Source of the DNA: Micromonospora narathiwatensis
GTDB taxonomy: Bacteria; Actinomycetota; Actinomycetes; Mycobacteriales; Micromonosporaceae
DNA length: 64,000 nucleotides
Reading direction: 5' to 3'
Assembly: GCF_900089605.1 (NCBI RefSeq)
Contig: NZ_LT594324.1
Coordinates: 4,712,001 to 4,776,000, forward strand
Below, one piece after another: positions 31,835 to 40,033 of the stretch (positions within the stretch are counted from its first letter, which is position 1; every line of letters begins with the position of its first letter). A program made the position numbers and the translations under genes. The notes under the pieces were generated by a model that was not told where the DNA came from, did not search any database, and was given only the letters and a program-made list of their open reading frames with translations.

Positions 31835-34828
31835 TCAGGCGAGCAGCGCCTCCAGCCGGCGGTTCACCGCGGCCAGGGTCGCCCGGACCACCGCCTGCCG
31901 GGGATCCCCGGCCGCGACCAGGGCGGACCCGGCGAGCTGCTCGACCCAGCCGTCGCAGACCAGCAGCACCACCACGGTGGCCACCTCGCAGTTGCCGAAC
32001 GGCACCACGGCGGCGTGCTCGACGAAGCACCGCCCGCGTTCCCCGTCCGGGGCCGCCCGGCCGAGCAGCTCGTCCACCGCCGCCGCGGCGGCGACCGCGC
32101 AGAGCCGCAGCACGTACCCGTCGACCGCCGGCCCGGTGGAGTGGCCGTCCGCCGTCCGGTCGCCGGCGATCAGGCGTACCTCGACGGTGGCGTCGAGGCC
32201 GAAGGTGCTCACCTGGACGTGGTCGATCACCACCCGTGGCCCCGGCACTCCGCCGGTGTCCAGCGGTCGCGAGGGCGCGGTCTCCGTCGTGGTCATCTGC
32301 CCACCGGAGTACGACGTGCCGAGGGTGGCCGGGCTGCCGGTGGCCGCGCCGGAGGCCGGGACGGTGGCGAGCGACGACTCCTCCACGGCCGCCCGACCCC
32401 GGTGTACGGAAGCCGGCCGGCGCCGGCGCGGCGGCTCGCCGCCCGGTTCCGTACCTTCGGGCGCCTCGGCGACCCGGCCGGTCCGCGCCTCGGGCGGGCT
32501 GAAGCGGCCCTCCCCGGCCCGATTCTCCGCGGCCCGGTTCTCCGTGGCCGGGTTCTCCGGAGCCCGGTTCTCCCCGGCCCGGCCCAGGGCTGTCCGCGCG
32601 GCACCCGGCCGCTCCTCCACCGCACGCGGCTCGCCGACGCGCGGCTGGGCCGGCCGACGACGGACCGGGGGCGGCGGGACGGCCGGGGCGCCGGGCAGGT
32701 TCTGCGGTGCGGCGGCCAGCCCCATCCGTTCCTGGAGCAGCCGGGCCACCACCCGGCTCACCTCGGCCGGGTCGGCGCCGTCGGCGAGGTCGAGCCGGAG
32801 GCTGTGCGCCCCGGCCGGGGTACGGCGCAGGGCGGCGTCCCGCACGCCGGGGACCTCGCGGACGGCGTCGAGGATGGCGTTGACGTCGAAGCCCTCGGGC
32901 CGCTCACGCGGCGGCGCCGGCTCGTCGTCGCGGCGCAGGTGGGTGGCGATGCGGGCGAGTTCCGGGGTTTCGGCGGACGGTTCCACGGCGGGTGGCTCCG
33001 GCACACCGGGCACATCCGGTTCGGCGGGAACGCGCTGCGGCAGCACCGCCGGCGCGGGCTCGGCCGGTTGGGCATCGGCGATCGGCTCGGCCCGCTGGGC
33101 ACCGGCGATCGGCTCGGCCGGCTGGGCGGCCGGCGGCACCGGTTCGGGCGCCGCCCGGCGGGCCGCGTAGGGCGGCGCGCTCGTCGGGGTGGTCGCGGGG
33201 TTGCGGTCGAAACGGGTCGCCCCGCCGGCGGCGGGACCGGCAGGGGACGCGGGCAGGCCGGGCGGACCGGCGGGCGGCTCGTCGGCCACGCCGCGCGGTC
33301 GGTACGGCCCGGCGTCCCGCGCCTCGCCCGGTCGCACCCCGGGCGGGGCGTAACCGGTGGACGCCGGGTCGTATCCGGTGGCCGGAGTGCCGGGCGCCTC
33401 ACGGGGGACCGGCGGAGCACTGGTCGGGGTGGTGTGCGGTGGCGTGCCGAACGGGGTCACCGGCACCGGCGGCCCGGCCCAGGACGGCCGCTCACGAGTC
33501 TCCCGCCCCGCCTGGGGCTCCGCCTCAGCCCGAGACGCCTCGTACGCCGCCTCGGAACGGGGTGCCTCGTACGCCGCCTCGGAACGGGGTGCCTCGTACG
33601 ACGGCTCGGAACGAGGTGCCTCGTACGAGCGCGGCGGCTCAGGCGCCCACTCGGCGGCGCGCTCCGCATGGGCTCGGCGGCCCGCCGGCTCGTCCTCGTG
33701 CGATCGTCGCCCGGCAGGCTCGTCCTCGCTCGCGCGGCGGCCGACGGGCTCGTCCTCGCCGGCCCACCGGGGCGCCCAGCCGCCGCCCCAACTTGGCGGA
33801 TTCCAGTTCGGTTCCTCGGCCGGCACCGGCCCGCGCTCGCCGCCCGGCCCGACGCGCCGGTCGTCGGCCGATGCGGCGCGCGGCTCCTCGGCGGGGCCCC
33901 GGCGCTCGGCCACCGGGCCGGTGTCCCGCTCGGCGGGCGGCCCCGCGGGTGGCGGCGCGGGGCGCTCGGCCCAGCCCTGCGACCGCGACGGCGGCTCGGC
34001 CGACGGCTCCGACGACGCCCGATCGACCCAGCCCTGCGACCGCGACTGCGGCTCGGCCGACGGCCCGGACGACGCCCGGTCGGCCCACCGTTGCGACAGC
34101 GACGGCGGCTCAGCCGACGGCCCGGACGACGGCCGGTCGGCCCACCCGTGCGACGCCGGTTCTGCCGGTGGCTCCGACGCCCGGTCGGCCCAGCCCTGCG
34201 ACAGCGACGGCGGCGGCTCGGCGGCGGCCCGCTCGGCGGTCGGGGCGTGGAGGCCGGGCGGCACCTCGAACCCGGAGGCGGCGGCGCCGACCGGTGGCAC
34301 CTGGAGGGCCGGCGGCGCGGACGACGGGACGGCCCCCTCCGCCCAGCGGGTGGCCCGGCCGCCCGGCGGCTCGTCCGAGGAGTGCCGGGCCGGCCCGGCC
34401 TCCGCCTCGGCGGGTGGTGGCTCGTTCGCCGGGGCCGGCCGCTGAGCCGGTACGACCAGCCGGTCGCCGTCGGTCTCCCGGCGCGGCTCGTCGAGGGGCG
34501 GGGCGCTCACCGACGCCTGGCGGTTCACAGGCGGTTCCTCCCCGGCGTGCGGCACGCCGTTGACGTGGCGACCGTTGACCCGGCCCGACGGCGCCTCGGC
34601 GGGCAGCCCGGGCAGCGGGGCCGGCAGGTCGCCGTGCCGGGGCGACGACGCACCCCAACCGGTGGTGACATCGGGACGTGGCCAGCCGCCGGGTGCCTCC
34701 GCGCCCCGTGCCCAGCCGGTCGCCGGGGGCGCCCACCCGCTGCCGGTACGTGCCAGGTCGTCGTACTGACCCGTCCCGTCGCCGTGCTCTCCCGGGGTGG
34801 CGGCTCCGGGTTGGCCTGATTCACTCAC
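31835..34828 (-). CDS. Large intrinsically disordered repeat protein with two small C-terminal domains
   Basis: This 997-aa protein starts at GTG 34828 behind AAGGAGCG. Residues 1-620 are low-complexity, rich in Pro, Ala, Glu, Gly and Arg, with three repeat blocks: about five 19-residue units of the RSQGWADRASSGPSAEP type, DEPAGRR repeats, and SYEAPRSE repeats of 9 residues. About residues 640-720 resemble a small ACT-like or ferredoxin-like domain (FDVNAILDAVREVPGVRDAA then LRLDLADGADPAEVSRVVAR). The last 110 residues form a second ordered domain (VVIDHVQVSTFGLDATVEVR to VNRRLEALLA). No membrane span is evident. A TetR regulator is divergent upstream. The function is unknown; a scaffold role is a guess. 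Confidence 0.8.
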   Translation of the reverse strand: MSESGQPGAATPGEHGDGTGQYDDLARTGSGWAPPATGWARGAEAPGGWPRPDVTTGWGASSPRHGDLPAPLPGLPAEAPSGRVNGRHVNGVPHAGEEPPVNRQASVSAPPLDEPRRETDGDRLVVPAQRPAPANEPPPAEAEAGPARHSSDEPPGGRATRWAEGAVPSSAPPALQVPPVGAAASGFEVPPGLHAPTAERAAAEPPPSLSQGWADRASEPPAEPASHGWADRPSSGPSAEPPSLSQRWADRASSGPSAEPQSRSQGWVDRASSEPSAEPPSRSQGWAERPAPPPAGPPAERDTGPVAERRGPAEEPRAASADDRRVGPGGERGPVPAEEPNWNPPSWGGGWAPRWAGEDEPVGRRASEDEPAGRRSHEDEPAGRRAHAERAAEWAPEPPRSYEAPRSEPSYEAPRSEAAYEAPRSEAAYEASRAEAEPQAGRETRERPSWAGPPVPVTPFGTPPHTTPTSAPPVPREAPGTPATGYDPASTGYAPPGVRPGEARDAGPYRPRGVADEPPAGPPGLPASPAGPAAGGATRFDRNPATTPTSAPPYAARRAAPEPVPPAAQPAEPIAGAQRAEPIADAQPAEPAPAVLPQRVPAEPDVPGVPEPPAVEPSAETPELARIATHLRRDDEPAPPRERPEGFDVNAILDAVREVPGVRDAALRRTPAGAHSLRLDLADGADPAEVSRVVARLLQERMGLAAAPQNLPGAPAVPPPPVRRRPAQPRVGEPRAVEERPGAARTALGRAGENRAPENPATENRAAENRAGEGRFSPPEARTGRVAEAPEGTEPGGEPPRRRRPASVHRGRAAVEESSLATVPASGAATGSPATLGTSYSGGQMTTTETAPSRPLDTGGVPGPRVVIDHVQVSTFGLDATVEVRLIAGDRTADGHSTGPAVDGYVLRLCAVAAAAAVDELLGRAAPDGERGRCFVEHAAVVPFGNCEVATVVVLLVCDGWVEQLAGSALVAAGDPRQAVVRATLAAVNRRLEALLA
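33537..33628. repeat. 27-bp coding tandem repeat
   Basis: Three near-identical 27-bp units start at 33537, 33564 and 33591, with a partial fourth at 33618. They encode the 9-residue unit YEAPRSEAA in the disordered protein. Units 1 and 2 are identical, which suggests recent slippage. Confidence 0.85.
33971..34205. repeat. 57-bp coding tandem repeat
   Basis: Units begin at 33971, 34028, 34085 and 34142 (period 57 bp, 19 residues). A fifth begins at 34190 after a 9-bp-shortened unit. They encode the QGWADRAS-GPSAEPPS type repeat of the disordered protein and differ by scattered substitutions. Confidence 0.8.
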
Positions 34829-34910
34829 CGTGCGCTCCTTGGTCGCCCCCGCTGAGGCTACCGTGTGGTGACAGTGGCGATAAGTTACAGCGGCGGGCCA
34901 ATTCCGCGAC

Positions 34911-34935
34911 GGGTTCACGAACCCTGACCGGTTCG
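34911..34935. promoter_or_regulatory. Overlapping inverted repeats between TetR and the disordered-protein gene
   Basis: GGGTTC-AC-GAACCC (34911-34924) is a perfect palindrome. CGAACC (34918-34923) also pairs with GGTTCG (34930-34935). Three GGTTC-type half-sites in 25 bp are typical of TetR operators and lie 43 bases before the tetR ATG, in the divergent promoter region. Confidence 0.5.
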
Positions 34936-34977
34936 GGTGATAAGTGCCGGCTCGTACGATGAAACTCGGAGGTTCCC

Positions 34978-35616
34978 ATGACCGCTGTGGGGAACGGTGC
35001 GCAGACCGCCGGCCGGCCCACCCGCCTGCCCCGCTCGGCGCGACGCAAGCAACTGCTCGCCGCCGCCCAGGAGGTGTTCGTCGCGCAGGGCTACCACGCC
35101 GCCGCGATGGACGACATCGCCGAGCGGGCGGGAGTCTCCAAGCCCGTCCTCTACCAGCACTTCCCGGGCAAGATGGAGCTCTACCTGGCGCTGCTGGACA
35201 CGCACTGCGACGCCATCGTGGCCAAGGTGCACGACGCGATGCGCGGCACCAACGACAACAAGGAGCGGGTCAGCGCCTCGGTGCGCGCGTACTTCGACTT
35301 CGTCGACCACGAGAGCGAGGCGTTCCGACTGGTCTTCGAGTCGGACCTGCGCAACGACCCGGCCGTCCGGCAGCGGGTGGAGCGGGTCGAGCAGGGCGCG
35401 ATCGCCGCGATCACCGACACCATCATCTCGGACACCGGCGTGAGCCGGGCGCACGCCGAGCTGCTCGCCTCCGGCCTGGTCGGCGCGGCGGAGACGGCGG
35501 CGCAGTTCTGGCTGGCCAGCGGCCGCCAGGTGCCCAAGGCGGAGGCCGAGGCGCTGGTCGCCGCCCTGTCCTGGCGGGGCATCGCCAGCTTCCCGCTGCA
35601 AGGTGAGTCAGCCTGA
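34978..35616 (+). CDS. TetR family transcriptional regulator
   Basis: This 212-aa protein has an N-terminal helix-turn-helix: RKQLLAAAQEVFVAQGYHAA, MDDIAERAGVSKPVLYQHFP, GKMELYLALLDTH. The rest is a helical ligand-binding and dimerisation domain. ATG 34978 follows CGGAGG by 5-6 bases. It is divergent from the gene for the 997-aa disordered protein with three half-sites between, so it probably represses itself and perhaps that gene. DUF3107 follows in the same direction. Confidence 0.93.
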   Translation: MTAVGNGAQTAGRPTRLPRSARRKQLLAAAQEVFVAQGYHAAAMDDIAERAGVSKPVLYQHFPGKMELYLALLDTHCDAIVAKVHDAMRGTNDNKERVSASVRAYFDFVDHESEAFRLVFESDLRNDPAVRQRVERVEQGAIAAITDTIISDTGVSRAHAELLASGLVGAAETAAQFWLASGRQVPKAEAEALVAALSWRGIASFPLQGESA

Positions 35617-35681
35617 ACATCGGCCCGACAGATCGGATAGCCTTCTCACGGCGGCTCTTTCGCCCCAGTTGAGGAGGCACT

Positions 35682-35909
35682 GTGGAGGTCAAGATCGGCG
35701 TGCAGTACGCGCCGCGGGAGCTGGTCCTGGAGAGCGCGCAGTCGCCGGCCGAGATCGAGCGGATCGTGACCGACGCCGTCGCCAAGGGCGAGGGCACCCT
35801 CTCCCTGACCGACGAGAAGGGCCGACGGATCATCGTTCCGGTCGGCAAGGTCGCCTACGTCGAGATCGCGGAGGCCTCGCCCCGCGCGGTCGGGTTCACC
35901 GTCCGCTGA
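35682..35909 (+). CDS. DUF3107 family protein
   Basis: This 75-aa protein starts at GTG 35682 with GAGGAGG upstream and reads MEVKIGVQYAPRELVLESAQ, with AEIERIVTDAV, RRIIVPVGKVAYVEIAE and a terminal RAVGFTVR. The family is conserved and typical of actinobacteria, of unknown function, and often adjacent to TetR and DEAD-box helicase genes as here. The predicted fold is alpha/beta. Confidence 0.92.
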   Translation: MEVKIGVQYAPRELVLESAQSPAEIERIVTDAVAKGEGTLSLTDEKGRRIIVPVGKVAYVEIAEASPRAVGFTVR

Positions 35910-36462
35910 TTGCCTGCCGGGTCGCCGTGGCGGGGGACGACCCGCCACGGCCGCCGGGCCTGATTTGTTCAGCCCGACGACGGTCACCCGCGCGGCCGAC
36001 ATGGCATTTTCGGGGAAGTCGTGGCCTCGTCGCGTGCCTGAAGGGCCACTTTCGGGGATCTTGCGCTGGATCTTGATGGCAGCCCGTGTCCGGTTTCGGA
36101 GGGCGTCCCGCGGGAGGCCCGCCAGTGACGGCGTCGTCGGTGTCACGCGTCCTCCCGGGCGGGGTCAGGAGCGGACACGGGCGCGGAAACCGCCTGATCG
36201 CCCCCGAATCCCCGGCGCCCTGTGGCCCAAGCCACAGGAAAGCGCCCCGGATGTGCGCTGGCCAGCGGAATCTGCGCGGCCCAGAAGCGTTCAGGTAGTA
36301 TGGAACAGTTGCCGTGGGCACCGATCTGATCACAGCGGTCCCCCGGCGCGCGTGCGGCCCGGTCCGGCTCGGCGTACCGCCCCCGACCGTGTGGCCCGCG
36401 CCATACCGACCGCGCCCTGAGGACATGAGGGGCGCACCACGAGAGGGCACCCCCAAATCCAC
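35910..36462 (+). other. 553-base non-coding region: leader of the DEAD-box helicase gene with structured elements
   Basis: No supported gene lies here. Contents: two copies of a TTTCGGGGA-containing tract (about 36007-36017 and 36049-36058) with GTGGCC/GGCCAC arms; a strong hairpin at 36214-36246; a possible -10 TAGTAT at 36296-36301 without a clear -35; and about 160 bases of leader before the helicase ATG. Long leaders are common in RNA helicase genes that are cold-induced or autoregulated. Confidence 0.5.
36214..36246 (+). promoter_or_regulatory. Bulged hairpin in the helicase upstream region
   Basis: CCTGTGGC (36219-36226) pairs perfectly with GCCACAGG (36231-36238) around a CCAA loop. 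GGCGC (36214-36218) and GCGCC (36242-36246) extend the stem past an AAA bulge. It could terminate the DUF3107 transcript or act as a cis-regulatory RNA element for the helicase. Confidence 0.45.
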
Positions 36463-38124
36463 ATGAGCGAGCAGACTCAAGGCCAGCCGCTGGCCACCAC
36501 CGTTCCGGTCCGTCCGGAAGCTCCCACATTCGCCGCGCTCGGCGCCCGTCAGGAAACCGTCGAGGCCCTCGCGGCCGCCGGCATCACCCACGCGTTCGCG
36601 ATCCAGGAGTACGCGCTGCCGATCGCGCTGCGCGGCGTCGACCTTATCGGTCAGGCGCCCACCGGCACCGGCAAGACCCTCGGCTTCGGCATCCCGCTGC
36701 TGGAGCGGGTGTTCGCGCCGTCCGAGGGCGGCGACGGCCAGCCGCAGGCGCTGGTCGTCGTACCCACCCGTGAGCTGGGCCTCCAGGTCGCCAAGGACCT
36801 GGACGCCGCCGGCCGTACCCGGGGCGTCCGGGTGCTGCCGATCTACGGCGGGGTGGCGTACGAGCCGCAGATCGAGGCCCTGCGCAAGGGCGTCGAAATT
36901 CTGGTCGGCACCCCGGGCCGGCTGCTGGACCTGGCCAAGCAGAAGCACCTGCGGCTCGACCGGGTGCACGCGCTGGTGCTCGACGAGGCCGACCGGATGC
37001 TCGACCTGGGCTTCCTGGACGACGTCGAGAAGATCCTGGCGATGCTGCCGGAGGACCGGCAGACCATGCTCTTCTCGGCGACCATGCCGGACCCGATCGT
37101 CGCCCTGTCCCGGCGCTTCCTGCGCCGGCCGATGACCATCCACGCCGGGCACACCGCCGAGACCGGCCCGTCGCCGCAGACCAAGCAGCTGGCCTACCGC
37201 ACCCACTCGATGAACAAGGTCGAGATCGTGGCGCGGATCCTCCAAGCGGAGGGGCGGGGCCTGACCATGATCTTCACCCGCACCAAGCGGGCTGCCGACC
37301 GGGTCGCCGAGGACCTCGATTTCCGTGGCTTCGCGGTGGCCGCCGTGCACGGTGACCTGGGCCAGGGCGCCCGGGAGCGGGCGCTGCGGGCGTTCCGGGC
37401 CGGCAAGATCGACACGCTGGTCGCCACCGACGTGGCCGCCCGGGGCATCGACGTCACGGGCGTCACGCACGTGATCAACTACGACTGCCCCGAGGATCAG
37501 GACACCTACACCCACCGGATCGGTCGTACCGGCCGGGCCGGGGCGAGCGGCGTCGCGGTGACCTTCGTCGACTGGGACGACATGCCCCGCTGGCGGATCA
37601 TCGACAAGACCCTCGGGCTCGACATGCCCGAGCCGCCGGAGACGTACCACACCTCCGCCCACATCTACACCGACCTGGACATCTCCCGGGAGATCACCGG
37701 CACCCTGCCGACCGCCGATCGCACCCGCGCCGGGCTGTCGGCGGAGGCCGAGGAGGACCTCGGCGGGGGCCGGTCGCGGCGCGGCGAGCGCGGCGCGCGG
37801 CGCGGTGACGGCCGGGGCCGCGACGGTGACGGCCGGGGCCGCGAGCGCCGCCGGGGCCACGGGGGCGAGGCAAAGGCGACGCCCGAGGGCGACGGCGTTG
37901 AAGCGTCGGCCGAGGCCGGCACGTCCCGCCGCCGGCGCCGCCGGCGGGACGGTGAGGTGGTCGCCGGCGAGCCGACCACGGTGATCTCCGCCGAGGGTGC
38001 CACCGAGCCGGCCGCCGTCGTCGAGGGCGAGGCGGTGCCCAGGCCGCGTCGCCGCCGGCGCCGCCGGGGTGGCGGTGGTTCGGGTCCGGCCGCCGGTACG
38101 CCGGCCGAGGCGACCGCCGACTGA
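36463..38124 (+). CDS. DEAD/DEAH-box ATP-dependent RNA helicase (RhlE-like)
   Basis: This 553-aa protein has the full motif set: Q-motif region (FAIQEYALPIAL), motif I APTGTGKTLGFG, Ia VVPTRELGLQVAK, GTPGRLLDLA, motif II DEADRMLDLGF, III FSATMPDP, IV TMIFTRTKRAADR, V VATDVAARGIDV and VI HRIGRTGRAGASG. Residues from about 415 form an Arg/Gly/Asp-rich tail ([25 protein letters not shown]-like) that likely binds RNA. It probably remodels RNA or ribosome intermediates, including in the cold. ATG 36463 has only a weak ribosome site. A strong terminator follows. Confidence 0.95.
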   Translation: MSEQTQGQPLATTVPVRPEAPTFAALGARQETVEALAAAGITHAFAIQEYALPIALRGVDLIGQAPTGTGKTLGFGIPLLERVFAPSEGGDGQPQALVVVPTRELGLQVAKDLDAAGRTRGVRVLPIYGGVAYEPQIEALRKGVEILVGTPGRLLDLAKQKHLRLDRVHALVLDEADRMLDLGFLDDVEKILAMLPEDRQTMLFSATMPDPIVALSRRFLRRPMTIHAGHTAETGPSPQTKQLAYRTHSMNKVEIVARILQAEGRGLTMIFTRTKRAADRVAEDLDFRGFAVAAVHGDLGQGARERALRAFRAGKIDTLVATDVAARGIDVTGVTHVINYDCPEDQDTYTHRIGRTGRAGASGVAVTFVDWDDMPRWRIIDKTLGLDMPEPPETYHTSAHIYTDLDISREITGTLPTADRTRAGLSAEAEEDLGGGRSRRGERGARRGDGRGRDGDGRGRERRRGHGGEAKATPEGDGVEASAEAGTSRRRRRRRDGEVVAGEPTTVISAEGATEPAAVVEGEAVPRPRRRRRRRGGGGSGPAAGTPAEATAD

Positions 38125-38136
38125 CAGCCACGGGCC

Positions 38137-38170
38137 ACGGCCCTCGGACCGACCCCGGTCCGAGGGCCGT
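38137..38170 (+). terminator. Hairpin terminator after the DEAD-box helicase gene
   Basis: A perfect 14-bp stem (38137-38150 and 38157-38170) has a 6-base loop GACCCC, then CCCATTCT. It lies 12 bases after the stop. Confidence 0.85.
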
Positions 38171-38275
38171 CCCATTCTGCTCGGCTCGACATCCGGCAGC
38201 TGGCGATGCTGACAGGCATCTGGAGTGGATCAAGCGACGCGGCGGCGACGCGGCGACGACGAGGAAGATGGAGCG

Positions 38276-39427
38276 ATGCCGGAACCGTTGGACGCCGCCC
38301 TCACCGAGGTGCGGGCGCTGCTGCTCGACCCCGCCCTGACCCGGGCGGTCGCCGCCGGCCGGCGGCGCGGTCAGCACCCCTCGGTGGTCCGCGCCGAGCT
38401 GCGGCCGGTCGTCCTCAAGGCCGGCCCCCGGCTACAGATCTCCACTTCCGACGGCGCCCGGCCCTACATCCGCAACGTGGCGCCGGGGGCGGAGGCCGAC
38501 GCGGCGGTCGACGCGCTGCTCGCCGAGCCGTTCGGCAACTGGCACGTGGAGACGGCCGGCGCGACGCTCCAGCTACGGGTGACCAAGTCGGGCGAGGCGC
38601 AGGTGCACCGGGCGGCGACCAGCCGGCCGGCCGCCGAGCCGGGCGGTCACGACCGGGCGAAGGACTACCTTCTCGACCCGGGCGACCCGATCTTCGCGGA
38701 GATCGGCGGCTCGGCGGCCAAGCGCCGCCAGGTGGACGCGTTCCTGCGTACGCTGGTCGCCACCCTGCCGGACGACCTGACCGGGCCGCTCCGGGTCGTC
38801 GACCTGGGCTGCGGCAACGCGTACCTGACCTTCGCCGCGTACCGGTACCTGACCCAGCGCGGGCTGGACGTGGAGCTGGTCGGGGTGGATGTCCGCGAGG
38901 ATCAGCGCCAGCGCAACACCGAGCTGGCCGAGCGGCTGGGCTGGGCCGGCCGGGTGCGCTTCGTGGCCGGCACCATCGCCGACGCGGTGGTCGAGCCGGC
39001 GCCCGACCTGGTGCTGGCGCTGCACGCCTGCGACACCGCCACCGACGAGGCGCTGGCCCGGGCCGTCCGGTGGCGCGCCCGCTGGGTGCTCGCCGCCCCC
39101 TGCTGCCACCACGACGTGGCGGCCCAACTGCGCTCCGCGCCGGCACCGGGACCGTACGGGCTGCTCACCCGGCAGGGCATCCTGCGCGAACGGTTCGCGG
39201 ACGTGCTGACCGACGCGCTGCGGGCCGGCCTGCTCCGGCTGCACGGGTACCGCGCCGAGGTGGTGGAGTTCGTCGACTCCCGGCACACCCCGCGCAACCT
39301 GCTGATCCGGGCCCGGCGGACCGGGACGGCGTCGACCGAGGACCAACGGGCCGAGTACCGGGAGCTGGTCGACCAGTGGGGCGTCACGCCCCGGTTGGCG
39401 ACGCTGCTGGCCGAGTCACCGGCCTGA
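38276..39427 (+). CDS. SAM-dependent methyltransferase (METTL25-like class)
   Basis: This 383-aa protein has an N-terminal region of about 150 residues, then a Rossmann methyltransferase domain: motif I LRVVDLGCGNAYLTFAAYRY, acidic motif II LVGVDVREDQRQRN, DLVLALHACDTATDEALARA and the AAPCCHHDVAAQL motif. The HACDTATDxAL and PCCHH signatures match bacterial relatives of METTL25/RRNAD1. The substrate is unknown. ATG 38276 has GGAG just upstream; the longer frame from 38225 adds a charged N-terminus and is less likely. Confidence 0.88.
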   Translation: MPEPLDAALTEVRALLLDPALTRAVAAGRRRGQHPSVVRAELRPVVLKAGPRLQISTSDGARPYIRNVAPGAEADAAVDALLAEPFGNWHVETAGATLQLRVTKSGEAQVHRAATSRPAAEPGGHDRAKDYLLDPGDPIFAEIGGSAAKRRQVDAFLRTLVATLPDDLTGPLRVVDLGCGNAYLTFAAYRYLTQRGLDVELVGVDVREDQRQRNTELAERLGWAGRVRFVAGTIADAVVEPAPDLVLALHACDTATDEALARAVRWRARWVLAAPCCHHDVAAQLRSAPAPGPYGLLTRQGILRERFADVLTDALRAGLLRLHGYRAEVVEFVDSRHTPRNLLIRARRTGTASTEDQRAEYRELVDQWGVTPRLATLLAESPA

Positions 39428-39457
39428 CGGCGGCGTCCGGCCGTGGCCCCGCAGCGC

Positions 39458-39499
39458 CGAGGGCGGGGCCCGGGACGCCCGAGGGCGGGGCCCGGGACG
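39458..39499. repeat. Direct repeat, 20-mer with period 22
   Basis: CGAGGGCGGGGCCCGGGACG occurs at 39458-39477 and 39480-39499, separated by two bases. It lies just after the methyltransferase gene. It contains GGGGCCC and may act in termination or be a slippage product. Confidence 0.6.
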
Positions 39500-39544
39500 G
39501 GCATCCCGCCCGCCGCCGTTCCGACCGATCAGTCAGTTGCTTCC

Positions 39545-39563
39545 GGGTAGCGCCGTACTACCC
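39545..39563. promoter_or_regulatory. Inverted repeat upstream of the XRE-type regulator
   Basis: GGGTAG (39545-39550) and CTACCC (39558-39563) form a perfect dyad with a 7-base spacer, 49 bases before ATG 39613. This is a candidate autoregulatory site. Confidence 0.4.
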
Positions 39564-39612
39564 TCGTAGGCGCACCGCCCGGTGCTCCAGCGGAAGGAAC
39601 AGACCCAGGCGG

Positions 39613-40029
39613 ATGGGTTCGGCAGAGGTTTCGCCGCAGATGGCCTTCGCGCGCTTCGTACGGCGCGCCATCGACGACGCCCGCGAGGAACGCGGCTGGA
39701 CGGTGACCGACCTGGCGGCGCACACCGGCGTGGGGCGGTCCACCGTGTTCCGCTGGCTGGCCGGCGACTGGCAGGACTATCCCGAGCTGGCCAAGGTGCG
39801 CGGCTTCTGCGCCGCACTCGATCTGCCGGTGGCGGCCGCCTTTCGCGCGCTCGGCCTACCGGACGCCGGTCCGGTCCCCCGCCGCCGGGCCGAGGACACC
39901 CCGGTGGAGGCGGACGTCCGGGTGATCCTGGAGCGGCTGGCCGATCCGAGCGTCCCCGCCGAGGAGAAGCACCACATCCGCGACCTGCTCCGCTACCTGG
40001 CCCGCCGGCCGGTCCGCCGGGCCGGTTGA
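39613..40029 (+). CDS. XRE-like helix-turn-helix regulator
   Basis: This 138-aa protein has an N-terminal helix-turn-helix: FARFVRRAIDDAREERGWTV, TDLAAHTGVGRSTVFRWLAG, then KVRGFCAALDLPVAAAFRAL. A C-terminal helical segment (VRVILERLADPSVPAEEKHH) may mediate dimerisation. The start is ATG 39613 or ATG 39640; the first adds MGSAEVSPQ. It converges on the copper-linked genes with 4 bases between the stops. Confidence 0.88.
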   Translation: MGSAEVSPQMAFARFVRRAIDDAREERGWTVTDLAAHTGVGRSTVFRWLAGDWQDYPELAKVRGFCAALDLPVAAAFRALGLPDAGPVPRRRAEDTPVEADVRVILERLADPSVPAEEKHHIRDLLRYLARRPVRRAG

Positions 40030-40033
40030 CCGT

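Noticed and set aside
33537..34205. Possible CRISPR array from regular direct repeats
   Set aside because: The 27- and 57-bp units are contiguous, have no spacers, and lie in frame within a coding region with a matching protein repeat.
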